Part shown: in pieces, positions 1 through 6,466 of the stretch | How positions within the stretch are numbered: the first letter of the stretch is position 1 | Layout of the letters: each line of letters starts with the position of its first letter | From: an uncultured Eubacteriales bacterium | GTDB lineage: Bacteria; Bacillota; Clostridia; Oscillospirales; Oscillospiraceae | Length of the DNA stretch: 19,174 bases | NCBI GenBank assembly: GCA_900320765.1 | Contig: ONTN01000008.1 | Span: 1 to 19,174, forward strand | Direction: 5' to 3' | Position numbers and translations under genes: made by a program | The notes under the pieces: model-generated | What the model was told of the DNA's origin: nothing | The model's input: only the letters and a program-made list of their open reading frames with translations | Database searches by the model: none

Positions 1-387
1 TTTATTTATAAGAGACGGGTCAAATTCGTACGCCCTCTCCTGTATATCCTTTAGGTCGCAATAGACCTGACGCCTGCCGCTCTCATCGTAGAGCACAACG
101 CTCGACGGTGTCTCTGAAAGGGTACGCTCGACTGCGTCCGCTGAAATGCCCCTCGCCTCGAGCTCGGACAGAACATATCTGCCGCCGAAGTCATCGGCCA
201 AAAGTCCGCAGAGCGTAACGCCGCTGCCGAGCCTTTTAAGGGCGGAGGCGAGGTTGAAGCCCACGCCGCCCGGGGCGGTATTCACCCCGAAAAAAGCGTA
301 GTCTATAGGATAGTAGTTTATTGGAAAGCCCCTGACCTTAGCCGAGGTCTCGACGTTTAATAGGCCGGAAACAAGTATCTCTGCCAT
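1..387 (-). CDS. PfkB-family carbohydrate kinase, N-terminal part
   Basis: This is the first 129 codons of a gene that runs off the left edge. The start is an ATG at 385-387, preceded by a modest GGTGAT ribosome binding site lying just past the end of rbgA. The N-terminal beta-strand start and the glycine-rich GGVGFN motif at residues 40-45, followed by a Leu/Ala helix, match the sugar-binding N-terminal signature of PfkB/ribokinase-type kinases. These enzymes phosphorylate a sugar or nucleoside with ATP in the cytosol. The ATP-site motif (DTxGAGD) would lie in the missing part, so neither substrate nor integrity can be judged. It is 15 bp downstream of rbgA and most likely the last visible gene of the lepB-rbgA operon, in the place where Firmicutes usually carry rnhB. 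Confidence 0.85.
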   Translation of the reverse strand, partial: MAEILVSGLLNVETSAKVRGFPINYYPIDYAFFGVNTAPGGVGFNLASALKRLGSGVTLCGLLADDFGGRYVLSELEARGISADAVERTLSETPSSVVLYDESGRRQVYCDLKDIQERAYEFDPSLINK

Positions 388-402
388 AGCTTATCACCAT
401 CT

Positions 403-1272
403 TTAAAATGGCGTCTCGAGCGTCAGCCTGCCGAGCTTGCCGCCGCGGAACTCATCTAAGAGTATCCTTGACATACGCTCGATATCTGCCTCCCCGCCCG
501 AAACGATGAAGCCGCGCTTTTTCGCCGCCCTTCCGAGAAGCGCAAAGCCGTCCTCCGTATCCGCTTCTATCTTATATCGTCCGGTGAGAGCTTCGGGGTA
601 TTCCGAAGCAAGGAGCCTCATAAGCCTCGCTCCAAGCGTCTCCACATCGAGGATATCGTCCTTGACGGCTCCGGTAAAGGCGAGGTGCTCGCCGACCTCC
701 TTATCCTCAAACTTCGGCCATAGCAGTCCCGGCGTATCGAGCATTTCAATTCCGCCGCCTATGTTTATCCACTGCTTGCCCCTCGTCACTCCCGGTCTGT
801 CCGAAGCCTCGGCCGCCCTTCTGCCCGCGACGCGGTTTATAAAGGACGACTTGCCGACGTTCGGAATGCCGAGGATCATTATTCTGAGGAGGCGTCCGGT
901 CTGTCCTCTCTGCCTGTAATATTCGATCTTATCCTTCAAAAGGCTGCGCACGGCGTTCTGAAATGCGTTCGTGCCCTTGCCTGACTTGGCGTCCGTCTTG
1001 ATAACGTAAAGCCCCTGTGCCTTAAAATGCTCAGCCCACCTGTCCGTCATCGCAGGGTCGGCCTGGTCCGCTCTGTTCAGTATAAGCATTCTCGGCTTTC
1101 CGCCGATGAGCTCGCCCACCTCGGGGTTGCGGCTCGACCTCGGTATGCGGGCGTCTACCACCTCGCACACAGCGTCGACCATCGCGGAGTTTTCCTTTAT
1201 CATCCTGCGGGCCTTCGCCATATGGCCGGGGAACCACTGGACGTTCACCGCCTCGTTTATCACGTCGCCCAT
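403..1272 (-). CDS. rbgA: Ribosome biogenesis GTPase RbgA (YlqF)
   Basis: This 289-residue protein is a circularly permuted GTPase needed for late assembly of the 50S subunit in Firmicutes. The N-terminus carries the family hallmark QWFPGHMAKA at residues 12-21. The G motifs come in permuted order: G4 NRAD at 66-69, G5-like DAKSGKG at 94-100, G1 GIPNVGKSS at 135-143, G2 around Thr163 and G3 DTPG at 179-182, followed by the C-terminal ANTAR-like region. Length matches the family. The G4 motif has Arg where Lys is usual (NKxD). The ATG overlaps the lepB stop by one base (TAATG), implying translational coupling. The start gives about nine residues more than B. subtilis RbgA; the only nearby alternative is a GTG with a worse ribosome binding site. 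Confidence 0.95.
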   Translation of the reverse strand: MGDVINEAVNVQWFPGHMAKARRMIKENSAMVDAVCEVVDARIPRSSRNPEVGELIGGKPRMLILNRADQADPAMTDRWAEHFKAQGLYVIKTDAKSGKGTNAFQNAVRSLLKDKIEYYRQRGQTGRLLRIMILGIPNVGKSSFINRVAGRRAAEASDRPGVTRGKQWINIGGGIEMLDTPGLLWPKFEDKEVGEHLAFTGAVKDDILDVETLGARLMRLLASEYPEALTGRYKIEADTEDGFALLGRAAKKRGFIVSGGEADIERMSRILLDEFRGGKLGRLTLETPF

Positions 1273-1865
1273 TATCTATACACGCTCCCAAAGCGGCTCC
1301 AGTCGGCCTTCTCCCCCTCGTTCGAGCCGGGTATGAGCACGAACAGCACCTTACCAACTATCTGCCTCTCGTCCACGAAGCCGACGCTGTAGCTGCGGCT
1401 GTCCCTGCTCGCATTGCGGTTGTCGCCCATAACGAAAAGGCAGCCCTCCGGCACGGTGACCTCACCGTCAAAATTCTCGCGCACGTTCGTCAGCGTATTT
1501 GTGTACGGCTCGTCGAGAGCGACCCCGTCTACGTAAACGATTCCGGCGTTAAAGTCGATATCCACCGTCTGCCCGCCCTTTGCTATGATGCGCTTCACGA
1601 GGGGCTCGTCACCGTACCCGTCGGTACGGAATACGACGATATCCCCGGTATGCGGGGTGTAGAAAAGCTTGGAGGTGATAACGAGGTCGTTATTGTGGAG
1701 AGTTGCGTACATCGAGCTCCCGTCCACCCTTACGACCCTCGCGATAAAGATAAATATAAAAATACCTGCAACGAAGGCGAAGATAATGCTCTGAAGCCAG
1801 TCGAAGGCCTCGGCTCTGAACGGAAGCTTTTCCGCCTTCTGCACGGTTTTTTCAGTCTCTTCCAT
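1272..1865 (-). CDS. lepB: Signal peptidase I
   Basis: This is type I signal peptidase, the membrane serine protease that removes signal peptides from Sec-exported proteins. One transmembrane segment lies at about residues 26-44. The catalytic Ser is in DGSSM (about residue 51) and the catalytic Lys in VKRII (about 91). The conserved GDNRNASRDSRS box is at about 147-158. At 197 residues it has the Firmicutes (SipS-like) length with a single membrane anchor. The ATG at 1863-1865 is chosen over an in-frame TTG immediately before it, because GGGGGAG lies 9 bases from the ATG. It follows rplS and a terminator, has its own extended -10 promoter, and its stop overlaps the rbgA start. It could process the three secreted SLH proteins encoded nearby. 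Confidence 0.95.
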   Translation of the reverse strand: MEETEKTVQKAEKLPFRAEAFDWLQSIIFAFVAGIFIFIFIARVVRVDGSSMYATLHNNDLVITSKLFYTPHTGDIVVFRTDGYGDEPLVKRIIAKGGQTVDIDFNAGIVYVDGVALDEPYTNTLTNVRENFDGEVTVPEGCLFVMGDNRNASRDSRSYSVGFVDERQIVGKVLFVLIPGSNEGEKADWSRFGSVYR

Positions 1866-1912
1866 CAATTTCGTCTCCCCCTTTAGAAGGAAAAATAATA
1901 CTCTGATTTTTT

Positions 1913-1921
1913 ATTATAACA
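1913..1921 (-). promoter_or_regulatory. Extended -10 promoter for lepB-rbgA
   Basis: On the minus strand TGTTATAAT (TATAAT at 1913-1918) is a perfect extended -10 element. No good -35 exists 17 bases upstream, only a T-rich stretch that belongs to the preceding terminator. Placed between the rplS terminator and lepB, it would give the lepB-rbgA-kinase genes an initiation site independent of rplS. Confidence 0.6.
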
Positions 1922-1934
1922 AAAAAGAGCAAAT

Positions 1935-1962
1935 AAAAAAAGAGGCTTGCGCCTCTTTTTTT
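1935..1962 (-). terminator. rplS intrinsic terminator
   Basis: A GAGGC/GCCTC core (1942-1946 and 1951-1955) around a 4-base loop is extended by seven A-T pairs and is followed on the minus strand by a U-rich tail. It lies 22 bp after rplS. It is symmetric, but no plus-strand gene ends here, so it serves rplS. Confidence 0.88.
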
Positions 1963-1984
1963 ATGTTTTTCATTCGGCAAAGGC

Positions 1985-2326
1985 TCAGATACGCTCCTTG
2001 ACCTTTGCGCTCTTGCCCACACGGTCTCTGAGGTAGTAGAGCTTCGCTCTTCTGACCTTACCGCGGCGGACGGTCTCGATGGAGACGATAGACGGAGAGT
2101 GAACGGGGAAAACCTTCTCGCAGCCTACGTTGTAGGAGATGCGGCGGACGGTGATGGTCTCGTTGATGCCGCCGTGCTTCTTCGCGATAAGGGTGCCTTC
2201 AAACGCCTGGTTACGCTCACGGTTGCCCTCCTTTACGCGGACGGTAACGCGGACGGTATCACCGACGTTGAGCTCGGGAAGCTCGCTCTTCATATACTTT
2301 TCGTTAAGAGTCTCGACTAAATTCAT
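1985..2326 (-). CDS. rplS: 50S ribosomal protein L19
   Basis: This 113-residue protein is L19, which sits at the 30S-50S interface and contributes to intersubunit bridges. The start MNLVETLN, the VGDTVRV segment near residues 21-27, the FEG strand and the C-terminal RRAKLYYLRDRVGKSAKV block are characteristic, and the length is standard. The ribosome binding site GGGAGG precedes the ATG at good spacing. It is transcribed from its own promoter (2419-2447) through a structured leader and ends at a terminator. The order rplS-lepB-rbgA is conserved in Firmicutes. Confidence 0.98.
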   Translation of the reverse strand: MNLVETLNEKYMKSELPELNVGDTVRVTVRVKEGNRERNQAFEGTLIAKKHGGINETITVRRISYNVGCEKVFPVHSPSIVSIETVRRGKVRRAKLYYLRDRVGKSAKVKERI

Positions 2327-2412
2327 TATGCTTTTCCTCCCTTCCGGTCAGAGGTTCATACCGTTCCCCCGGCAGCGGAACATCCAAATTGGCGGGTACT
2401 ACCCGCGAAAGC
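2327..2412 (-). ncRNA. Structured rplS 5' leader (L19 leader-like)
   Basis: About 85 nt lie between the predicted transcription start and the rplS ATG, and they fold locally. There is a 6-bp hairpin GCGGGT/ACCCGC (2392-2406), a GTTCC/GGAAC hairpin (2363-2381), and a CGGT/ACCG pairing (2345-2363) that excludes another pairing, CCTC with the ribosome binding site GAGG (2336-2354). Alternative pairings that free or bury the ribosome binding site suit autogenous control. An L19 leader family is known upstream of rplS in Firmicutes; membership here is inferred from position and folding, not from a covariance-model match. Confidence 0.6.
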
Positions 2413-2418
2413 TTTGAT

Positions 2419-2447
2419 ATGATATCATAACCCGCCGGAAAATGCAA
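2419..2447 (-). promoter_or_regulatory. Sigma-A promoter of rplS
   Basis: On the minus strand, TTGCAT (2442-2447) and TATCAT (2419-2424) are separated by exactly 17 bp. Transcription should start near 2412. The promoter faces away from that of the AbrB-amidohydrolase operon; the two -35 elements are 28 bp apart. Confidence 0.82.
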
Positions 2448-2475
2448 GTATTATTTTTTATTCTTGAAAAAGCTA

Positions 2476-2504
2476 TTGACAAGCTCTTTCCGCCTTGGTA
2501 TCAT
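2476..2504 (+). promoter_or_regulatory. Sigma-A promoter of the AbrB-amidohydrolase operon
   Basis: TTGACA (2476-2481, perfect -35) and TATCAT (2499-2504) are separated by 17 bp. Start of transcription is expected near 2511, about 43 bases before the regulator gene. The -10 overlaps symmetric sequences described separately as a possible operator. Confidence 0.88.
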
Positions 2505-2522
2505 AAGTATGAAAAGTATGAT
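2500..2522. promoter_or_regulatory. Candidate operator over the -10/start site
   Basis: ATCATA (2500-2505) and TATGAT (2517-2522) form an inverted repeat. Within it TCATA-AG-TATGA (2501-2512) is a second, tighter inverted repeat, and AAGTATGA occurs twice in direct orientation (2505-2512 and 2514-2521). Its position on the -10 and start site, right before a gene for a small DNA-binding protein, suggests an autoregulatory site. Binding is inferred. Confidence 0.45.
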
Positions 2523-2553
2523 TTGTTAAACTTATTTAGAAAGGATGAAGCTT

Positions 2554-2754
2554 ATGGCAAAGCCCGAAGGAAAATATGCGTGGACCGTCACCGTAGGAAC
2601 GAAGGGACAGATTGTTCTGCCCAAGGAGGCAAGAGAGGTATTCGGCATTAACCCCGGCGATACTCTCATCATTCTGGGCGACCGGGATCAGGGCATGGCG
2701 ATACCGCCCAAGGATCAGTTCTCCGCATTTGCGGAAAAAGTATTTGGAAAATAA
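2554..2754 (+). CDS. AbrB/SpoVT-type swapped-hairpin transcriptional regulator
   Basis: This 66-residue protein is essentially one SpoVT-AbrB DNA-binding domain. The diagnostic segment at residues 12-40 (VTVGTKGQIVLPKEAR, then NPGDTLII) forms the swapped beta-hairpin used by AbrB, SpoVT and MazE dimers. The ATG at 2554 is preferred to an ATG at 2545, because AAAGGA lies about 8 bases before the former but abuts the latter. It is the first gene of an operon, 18 bp before the amidohydrolase gene. Small solo AbrB-like proteins of this kind in Clostridia are often local regulators of the gene beside them. No toxin gene is adjacent, which argues against a MazE-type antitoxin. Confidence 0.88.
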   Translation: MAKPEGKYAWTVTVGTKGQIVLPKEAREVFGINPGDTLIILGDRDQGMAIPPKDQFSAFAEKVFGK

Positions 2755-2772
2755 GTAAAGGAGAGAAATAAA

Positions 2773-4728
2773 ATGCCAACTGTATTTGGTCTCCCGCTCA
2801 TAGCTTTTATTCAGATTGTGCTGGGCTCAGCGGTCGTTCTGTTTGTGCTCATTAAGTACCTCACCCGCCCGAAGAAGCCCAGGGACGGCGAGTATATCAT
2901 TTCCGGCGTTCACGTTATCGTCGGCGACGGAACGGAGATGCAGCACCGGAACGTCTATATCAAGGGCGGGCTTATAAAGGAGATATCGGACGCGCCGATC
3001 AAAAAGAAGACGGCTCAGGTTATAGACGGGGCGGGCAAAACGCTTATGCCCGGTCTCATTGACAGCCACATACATATCCAGGGCGGCTTCGGATGCAAGA
3101 GCGAGGAGGAGAGCGACGCTTTCTTAAATGAGAGAATGCCGCAGATCTTTAAGGAGAGCGTTCTCCCCTACGGCATCACGACTATAAAGGATCTGGACGC
3201 CCCCAAGCACTTTATATATAAGCTGCGCGATAAGCTCAAGTCCGGCGAGATAATGGGTCCGGAGCTTCTTATCGTCGGCCCCAACTTCACCGCCCCGGAC
3301 GGGCACCCGGCAAACACCCTCGGCTCCAACAGCCCCTGGGCGAGGTCGGAGATGGCTATCGAGGTAAATAAGCCGGAGGAGGTATCCGCGGGAATTAAGG
3401 AGCTCAAGGCAGCGGGCGTCGACTTCCTCAAGTTTACCTATCAGGGCGGCGACTACTGGTATTTTGACAATAAGCTTACGATCAACAAGATCGATAAAGA
3501 GCTTATGCGTCAGATAATCCGCGAGGGCAAGGAGAACGGCCTAAATTCAACGGCGCACGTATTCTATTATGACGACGTAAAGGAGCTCCTTGAGGCGGGG
3601 ATCTACGGAATCGAGCACGGGATCCTCGACAGGGATATCGAGCCCGACGACCCGATCGTCGCCCTTTGGAAGAAGTCCGGCGCTAGGTTCGTGCCCACGG
3701 TGAACGCTATGACCTATGAGAAAGATCCCTCGAGAATGGCTCACAGCATACATAACCTTAAGGTGATATACGACGCAGGTATCCCGATCGCGATGGGCAC
3801 CGACAATATGTTCGAGCAGATGACCGGAGAGGTCGAGCATAAGGAGCTCGCCTATTACGTTGAAGCCGGCCTAACCCCGATGCAGGCAATAGTCCTCGCC
3901 ACCAAGAACGGAGCCGAGCACCTCGGCATTGCGGACAGAAAGGGCCTCGTCAAGATAGGCATGGAGGCCGATCTTATCCTGCTTGAGAAGGATCCCGCCG
4001 AGAATATTTCAAACATCCAGTTTATCGACAGGGTCTTTCTTAAGGGCAAGGTGGCCTATTCGCAGTCGCCGATCCAGTCCTTCGATATCCCCGATTATGC
4101 CTACCCCGAAGGTCTCGTCTCCGCCGAGTACGAGAGCGTCGACGGCGCTCAAGGCCGCAAGTTATTCTTCGACCGCTATGCGGAAGAGAAGCTCATAACT
4201 CAGATAACTTACAAGGACGGAAAAAAGCTTTCCGAGGAAGAGTTCTATCTTGAGCCTAACCTCTCCGCCGTAAAATGGCATTATCTGCGCCCCTCCGACA
4301 ATACCGAGATAAACGCCGGTCGGGATAGCGGCACGATAAGCATGAAGGGCTCTTTCAAGGGCAAGCCTCAGGACAAGAGCTTTAACATAGGCGAAGGACT
4401 CTGGTATCAGATGATGGATATGTCCCTTCCCGCCTTTGTGGCGTCCGGGCTCGACGAGATAGTCTACTACCCCATCGGCACAGGCGACAACCGCGGGGCT
4501 ATGTCGCTCGGCGAGTTTGCGGCAAAGAGGCTCGGGAGCGAGGACGTCACGGTAAACGGAGAGACTTATTCCTGCGTCAAGGTCAGCCTCGTGCTGACGA
4601 TGTTCTCCTGGGCGTGGACCGGTCTTTACTGGTATGATGTAAAAACCGGCCAGCTCGTCCAGAGCGGCATCAAAAAGGGCGGAAAAGAGACCGTTCTATT
4701 AAAGCTCAAAAAGTTTGAATATAAATAA
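2773..4728 (+). CDS. Membrane-anchored metal-dependent amidohydrolase with extra C-terminal domain
   Basis: This 651-residue protein has an N-terminal transmembrane helix at about residues 7-28 followed by a basic stretch (RPKKPR), giving a membrane anchor rather than a cleaved signal. Residues 40-430 are an amidohydrolase-superfamily TIM barrel of the imidazolonepropionase/dipeptidase-like type. The expected binuclear metal site looks complete: HxH at 99/101, a candidate carboxylated Lys220, His262, His282 and catalytic Asp344 in MGTDN. Residues about 445-651 form an additional beta-rich domain that I do not recognise; its ending (GLYWYDVKTGQLV) resembles DUF3108/lipoprotein-carrier-like folds. 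The likely reaction is hydrolysis of an amide, lactam or dipeptide, but substrate and topology cannot be read from the sequence. GGAGAG precedes the ATG. It is co-transcribed with the AbrB-type regulator and ends at a strong terminator. Confidence 0.9.
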   Translation: MPTVFGLPLIAFIQIVLGSAVVLFVLIKYLTRPKKPRDGEYIISGVHVIVGDGTEMQHRNVYIKGGLIKEISDAPIKKKTAQVIDGAGKTLMPGLIDSHIHIQGGFGCKSEEESDAFLNERMPQIFKESVLPYGITTIKDLDAPKHFIYKLRDKLKSGEIMGPELLIVGPNFTAPDGHPANTLGSNSPWARSEMAIEVNKPEEVSAGIKELKAAGVDFLKFTYQGGDYWYFDNKLTINKIDKELMRQIIREGKENGLNSTAHVFYYDDVKELLEAGIYGIEHGILDRDIEPDDPIVALWKKSGARFVPTVNAMTYEKDPSRMAHSIHNLKVIYDAGIPIAMGTDNMFEQMTGEVEHKELAYYVEAGLTPMQAIVLATKNGAEHLGIADRKGLVKIGMEADLILLEKDPAENISNIQFIDRVFLKGKVAYSQSPIQSFDIPDYAYPEGLVSAEYESVDGAQGRKLFFDRYAEEKLITQITYKDGKKLSEEEFYLEPNLSAVKWHYLRPSDNTEINAGRDSGTISMKGSFKGKPQDKSFNIGEGLWYQMMDMSLPAFVASGLDEIVYYPIGTGDNRGAMSLGEFAAKRLGSEDVTVNGETYSCVKVSLVLTMFSWAWTGLYWYDVKTGQLVQSGIKKGGKETVLLKLKKFEYK

Positions 4729-4740
4729 TAAACTCTCGCA

Positions 4741-4773
4741 AAAAGCCGCATCGGGTGAACCGATGCGGCTTTT
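4741..4773. terminator. Bidirectional terminator between amidohydrolase gene and pfkA
   Basis: A perfect 14-bp stem (4741-4754 with 4760-4773) around a 5-base loop is flanked by A and T runs, so it works on both strands. It ends the plus-strand amidohydrolase operon and the convergent minus-strand pfkA. Confidence 0.92.
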
Positions 4774-4787
4774 GCATTTGAATAATA

Positions 4788-5795
4788 TCAGTCGTTTATC
4801 TGCGGAGTGCGGACGTCGCCGCCGAGCTGCATTGCCTCCATTATCTTGTATCTCTCCATCTGGAGATGCTTCTTCATCTGAAGCGCCTCTTCAATGGGGA
4901 TGGCGACTATGCTGCCCTCCTGGGTGCCGATGATGGTATTCGGGTTGCCCTCGGCAAAGGCCTTGACGGCGTAGTAGCCCATCCTTGTAGCCGTCTCGCG
5001 GTCGCGGGCGGTCGGCGAGCCGCCGCGCTGGATGTGGCCGAGGACGGTCACGCGGGGCTCGATGCCTATCGCTTCCTTGATCCTCTTTCCTATATCAATG
5101 GCGCTTCCGACTCCCTCGGCAACAACTATCATAAAGTGGGTGTTGCCGGCAAGGCGGCTGTCCTGGATGCGCTCAACAACGTCCTTTTGGAAATTGAGCT
5201 CATGCTCGGGGACAAGAACTGCGGTCGCGCCGACGGCTATTCCGACGTACAGGGCGAGGAAGCCCGCGTTGCGGCCCATGACCTCGACGACAGAGCAGCG
5301 CTCGTGCGACTGCATCGTATCGCGGAGGCGGTCAATGCACTCGATCGCAGTATTGCAGGCGCTGTCAAAGCCGATGGTATAGTTCGTGCATCCGACGTCG
5401 TTATCTATCGTGGCGGGAACTCCGACTACAGGCACGCCGAGCCTCGAGAGCTCAAGGGCGCCTCTGAAGGTGCCGTCGCCTCCGATGGCAACTATTCCGT
5501 CGAGGCCGAGCATCCTGCAGGTCTGAACGGCCTTAAGTCTGCCCTTCTCCGTCATAAACTCGTCGCTTCTCGCCGTGTAGAGGATAGTGCCGCCGCGGGA
5601 GAGAATGTGTCCCACGCTCGAGCCCGTCAGATTAACGAAGTCGCTCGAAATGAGGCCTGCCCATCCTCTGCGGATACCTATGCACTCTATCCCGTATGCC
5701 AGCGCTGTTCTGACGACGGCGCGGACAGCCGCGTTCATGCCGGGAGCGTCGCCGCCCGAGGTGAGAACGCCAATTCTGCGAATCTTGTTTGCCAT
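4788..5795 (-). CDS. pfkA: ATP-dependent 6-phosphofructokinase
   Basis: This 335-residue enzyme phosphorylates fructose 6-phosphate to the 1,6-bisphosphate, the committed step of glycolysis. The N-terminal TSGGDAPGMN (12-21), GGDGT (105-109, with Gly108 where the pyrophosphate-dependent forms have Asp) and TIDND (129-133, catalytic base Asp131) mark an ATP-dependent bacterial enzyme. MGRNAGF and the later HIQRGG segment complete the active site. It is about 15 residues longer at the C-terminus than the 319-320 residues usual in Firmicutes. GGGAGG sits between the stop of the upstream gene and this ATG, 14 bp apart, so it appears to be the last gene of the radical-SAM operon; no separate promoter is visible. 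Confidence 0.97.
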   Translation of the reverse strand: MANKIRRIGVLTSGGDAPGMNAAVRAVVRTALAYGIECIGIRRGWAGLISSDFVNLTGSSVGHILSRGGTILYTARSDEFMTEKGRLKAVQTCRMLGLDGIVAIGGDGTFRGALELSRLGVPVVGVPATIDNDVGCTNYTIGFDSACNTAIECIDRLRDTMQSHERCSVVEVMGRNAGFLALYVGIAVGATAVLVPEHELNFQKDVVERIQDSRLAGNTHFMIVVAEGVGSAIDIGKRIKEAIGIEPRVTVLGHIQRGGSPTARDRETATRMGYYAVKAFAEGNPNTIIGTQEGSIVAIPIEEALQMKKHLQMERYKIMEAMQLGGDVRTPQIND

Positions 5796-5809
5796 ACCGT
5801 TATCCTCCC

Positions 5810-6466
5810 TTATCTGAATATATTATGATTTGCGTCGTATATTTCAAGCCTTCTTACTCGCGTAAAATCAGGCCTGAGATTCGGTTTTAAGGCGTCTATC
5901 GCCGAAATGAGCAGGGCAGGCGAAAGGCTCGGCTCCTGAGCGGAGATCACCGCCTCGCAGTAAACCTCGTTCTCGCCGCGCTTTTCAAATGCTATGCTGT
6001 CGATCATCGGTATTATGTCGATCGTTCTCGTCTTGCCCTTTGATGTCTTCTCGACCTCAAGCTTTTCAAAGGAATAGAGGGCTTCCAGCTCATCGGCGGC
6101 GTTTTCGGGTGCGCCTGCGTCGTAGATAAGCTCTATGCCGACCCTCAGCCATTTTAGGTGCTTCAGCTTGACGCTCTCCTCGTAGGCTTTTATGACGGTT
6201 ATGCCCTCCGGCGCGTTTGCCGTCAGCCTTTCGGGCAGCTCCTCAAGGGTCGCCCCGCCGACAAGGGTGAAGTCCATCAGTTCGCAGTCGGACTCCGTAC
6301 CCACGCTGAGCGGAAGGGCGAAGGCCATATACGGATGCGGGTTATAGCCCTCGGTGTGCTTTATTTTTACTCCGGCGCGGATGAAGACCCTCTGCATCGT
6401 CCGCATTATATCGAGGTGGGATATGTACTTTGCCCTGCCCTCTTTTTTAAAAAGTATCCTACTCAT
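5810..6466 (-). CDS. TIGR03936/DUF2344 radical-SAM-associated protein
   Basis: This 218-residue protein belongs to the DUF2344 family, found next to or fused to the C-terminus of TIGR03960 radical-SAM proteins. Hallmarks are KYISHLDIMR at residues 13-22 and TEGYNPHPYM with the following FALPLSVG at 38-56. Its function is unknown; the constant pairing suggests it handles the substrate or an RNA/protein partner of the radical-SAM enzyme. The ATG lies inside the end of the upstream gene (8-bp overlap), with GAGG seven bases before it, implying translational coupling. Length is normal for the unfused form. Confidence 0.9.
   Translation of the reverse strand: MSRILFKKEGRAKYISHLDIMRTMQRVFIRAGVKIKHTEGYNPHPYMAFALPLSVGTESDCELMDFTLVGGATLEELPERLTANAPEGITVIKAYEESVKLKHLKWLRVGIELIYDAGAPENAADELEALYSFEKLEVEKTSKGKTRTIDIIPMIDSIAFEKRGENEVYCEAVISAQEPSLSPALLISAIDALKPNLRPDFTRVRRLEIYDANHNIFR

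Noticed and set aside
2545..2754. Start of the AbrB-type gene at the ATG at 2545
   Set aside because: The AAAGGA ribosome binding site directly touches this ATG; the ATG at 2554 has proper spacing and begins where the domain family begins.
2554..2754. AbrB-type protein as a MazE-like antitoxin
   Set aside because: The fold is shared, but the next gene is a large amidohydrolase and no small toxin gene is adjacent on either side.
4866..5828. Long plus-strand open frame (320 codons) antisense to pfkA
   Set aside because: It lies wholly opposite a well-conserved pfkA; its composition is that of a reverse-frame shadow in GC-rich DNA, with no ribosome binding site or domain.
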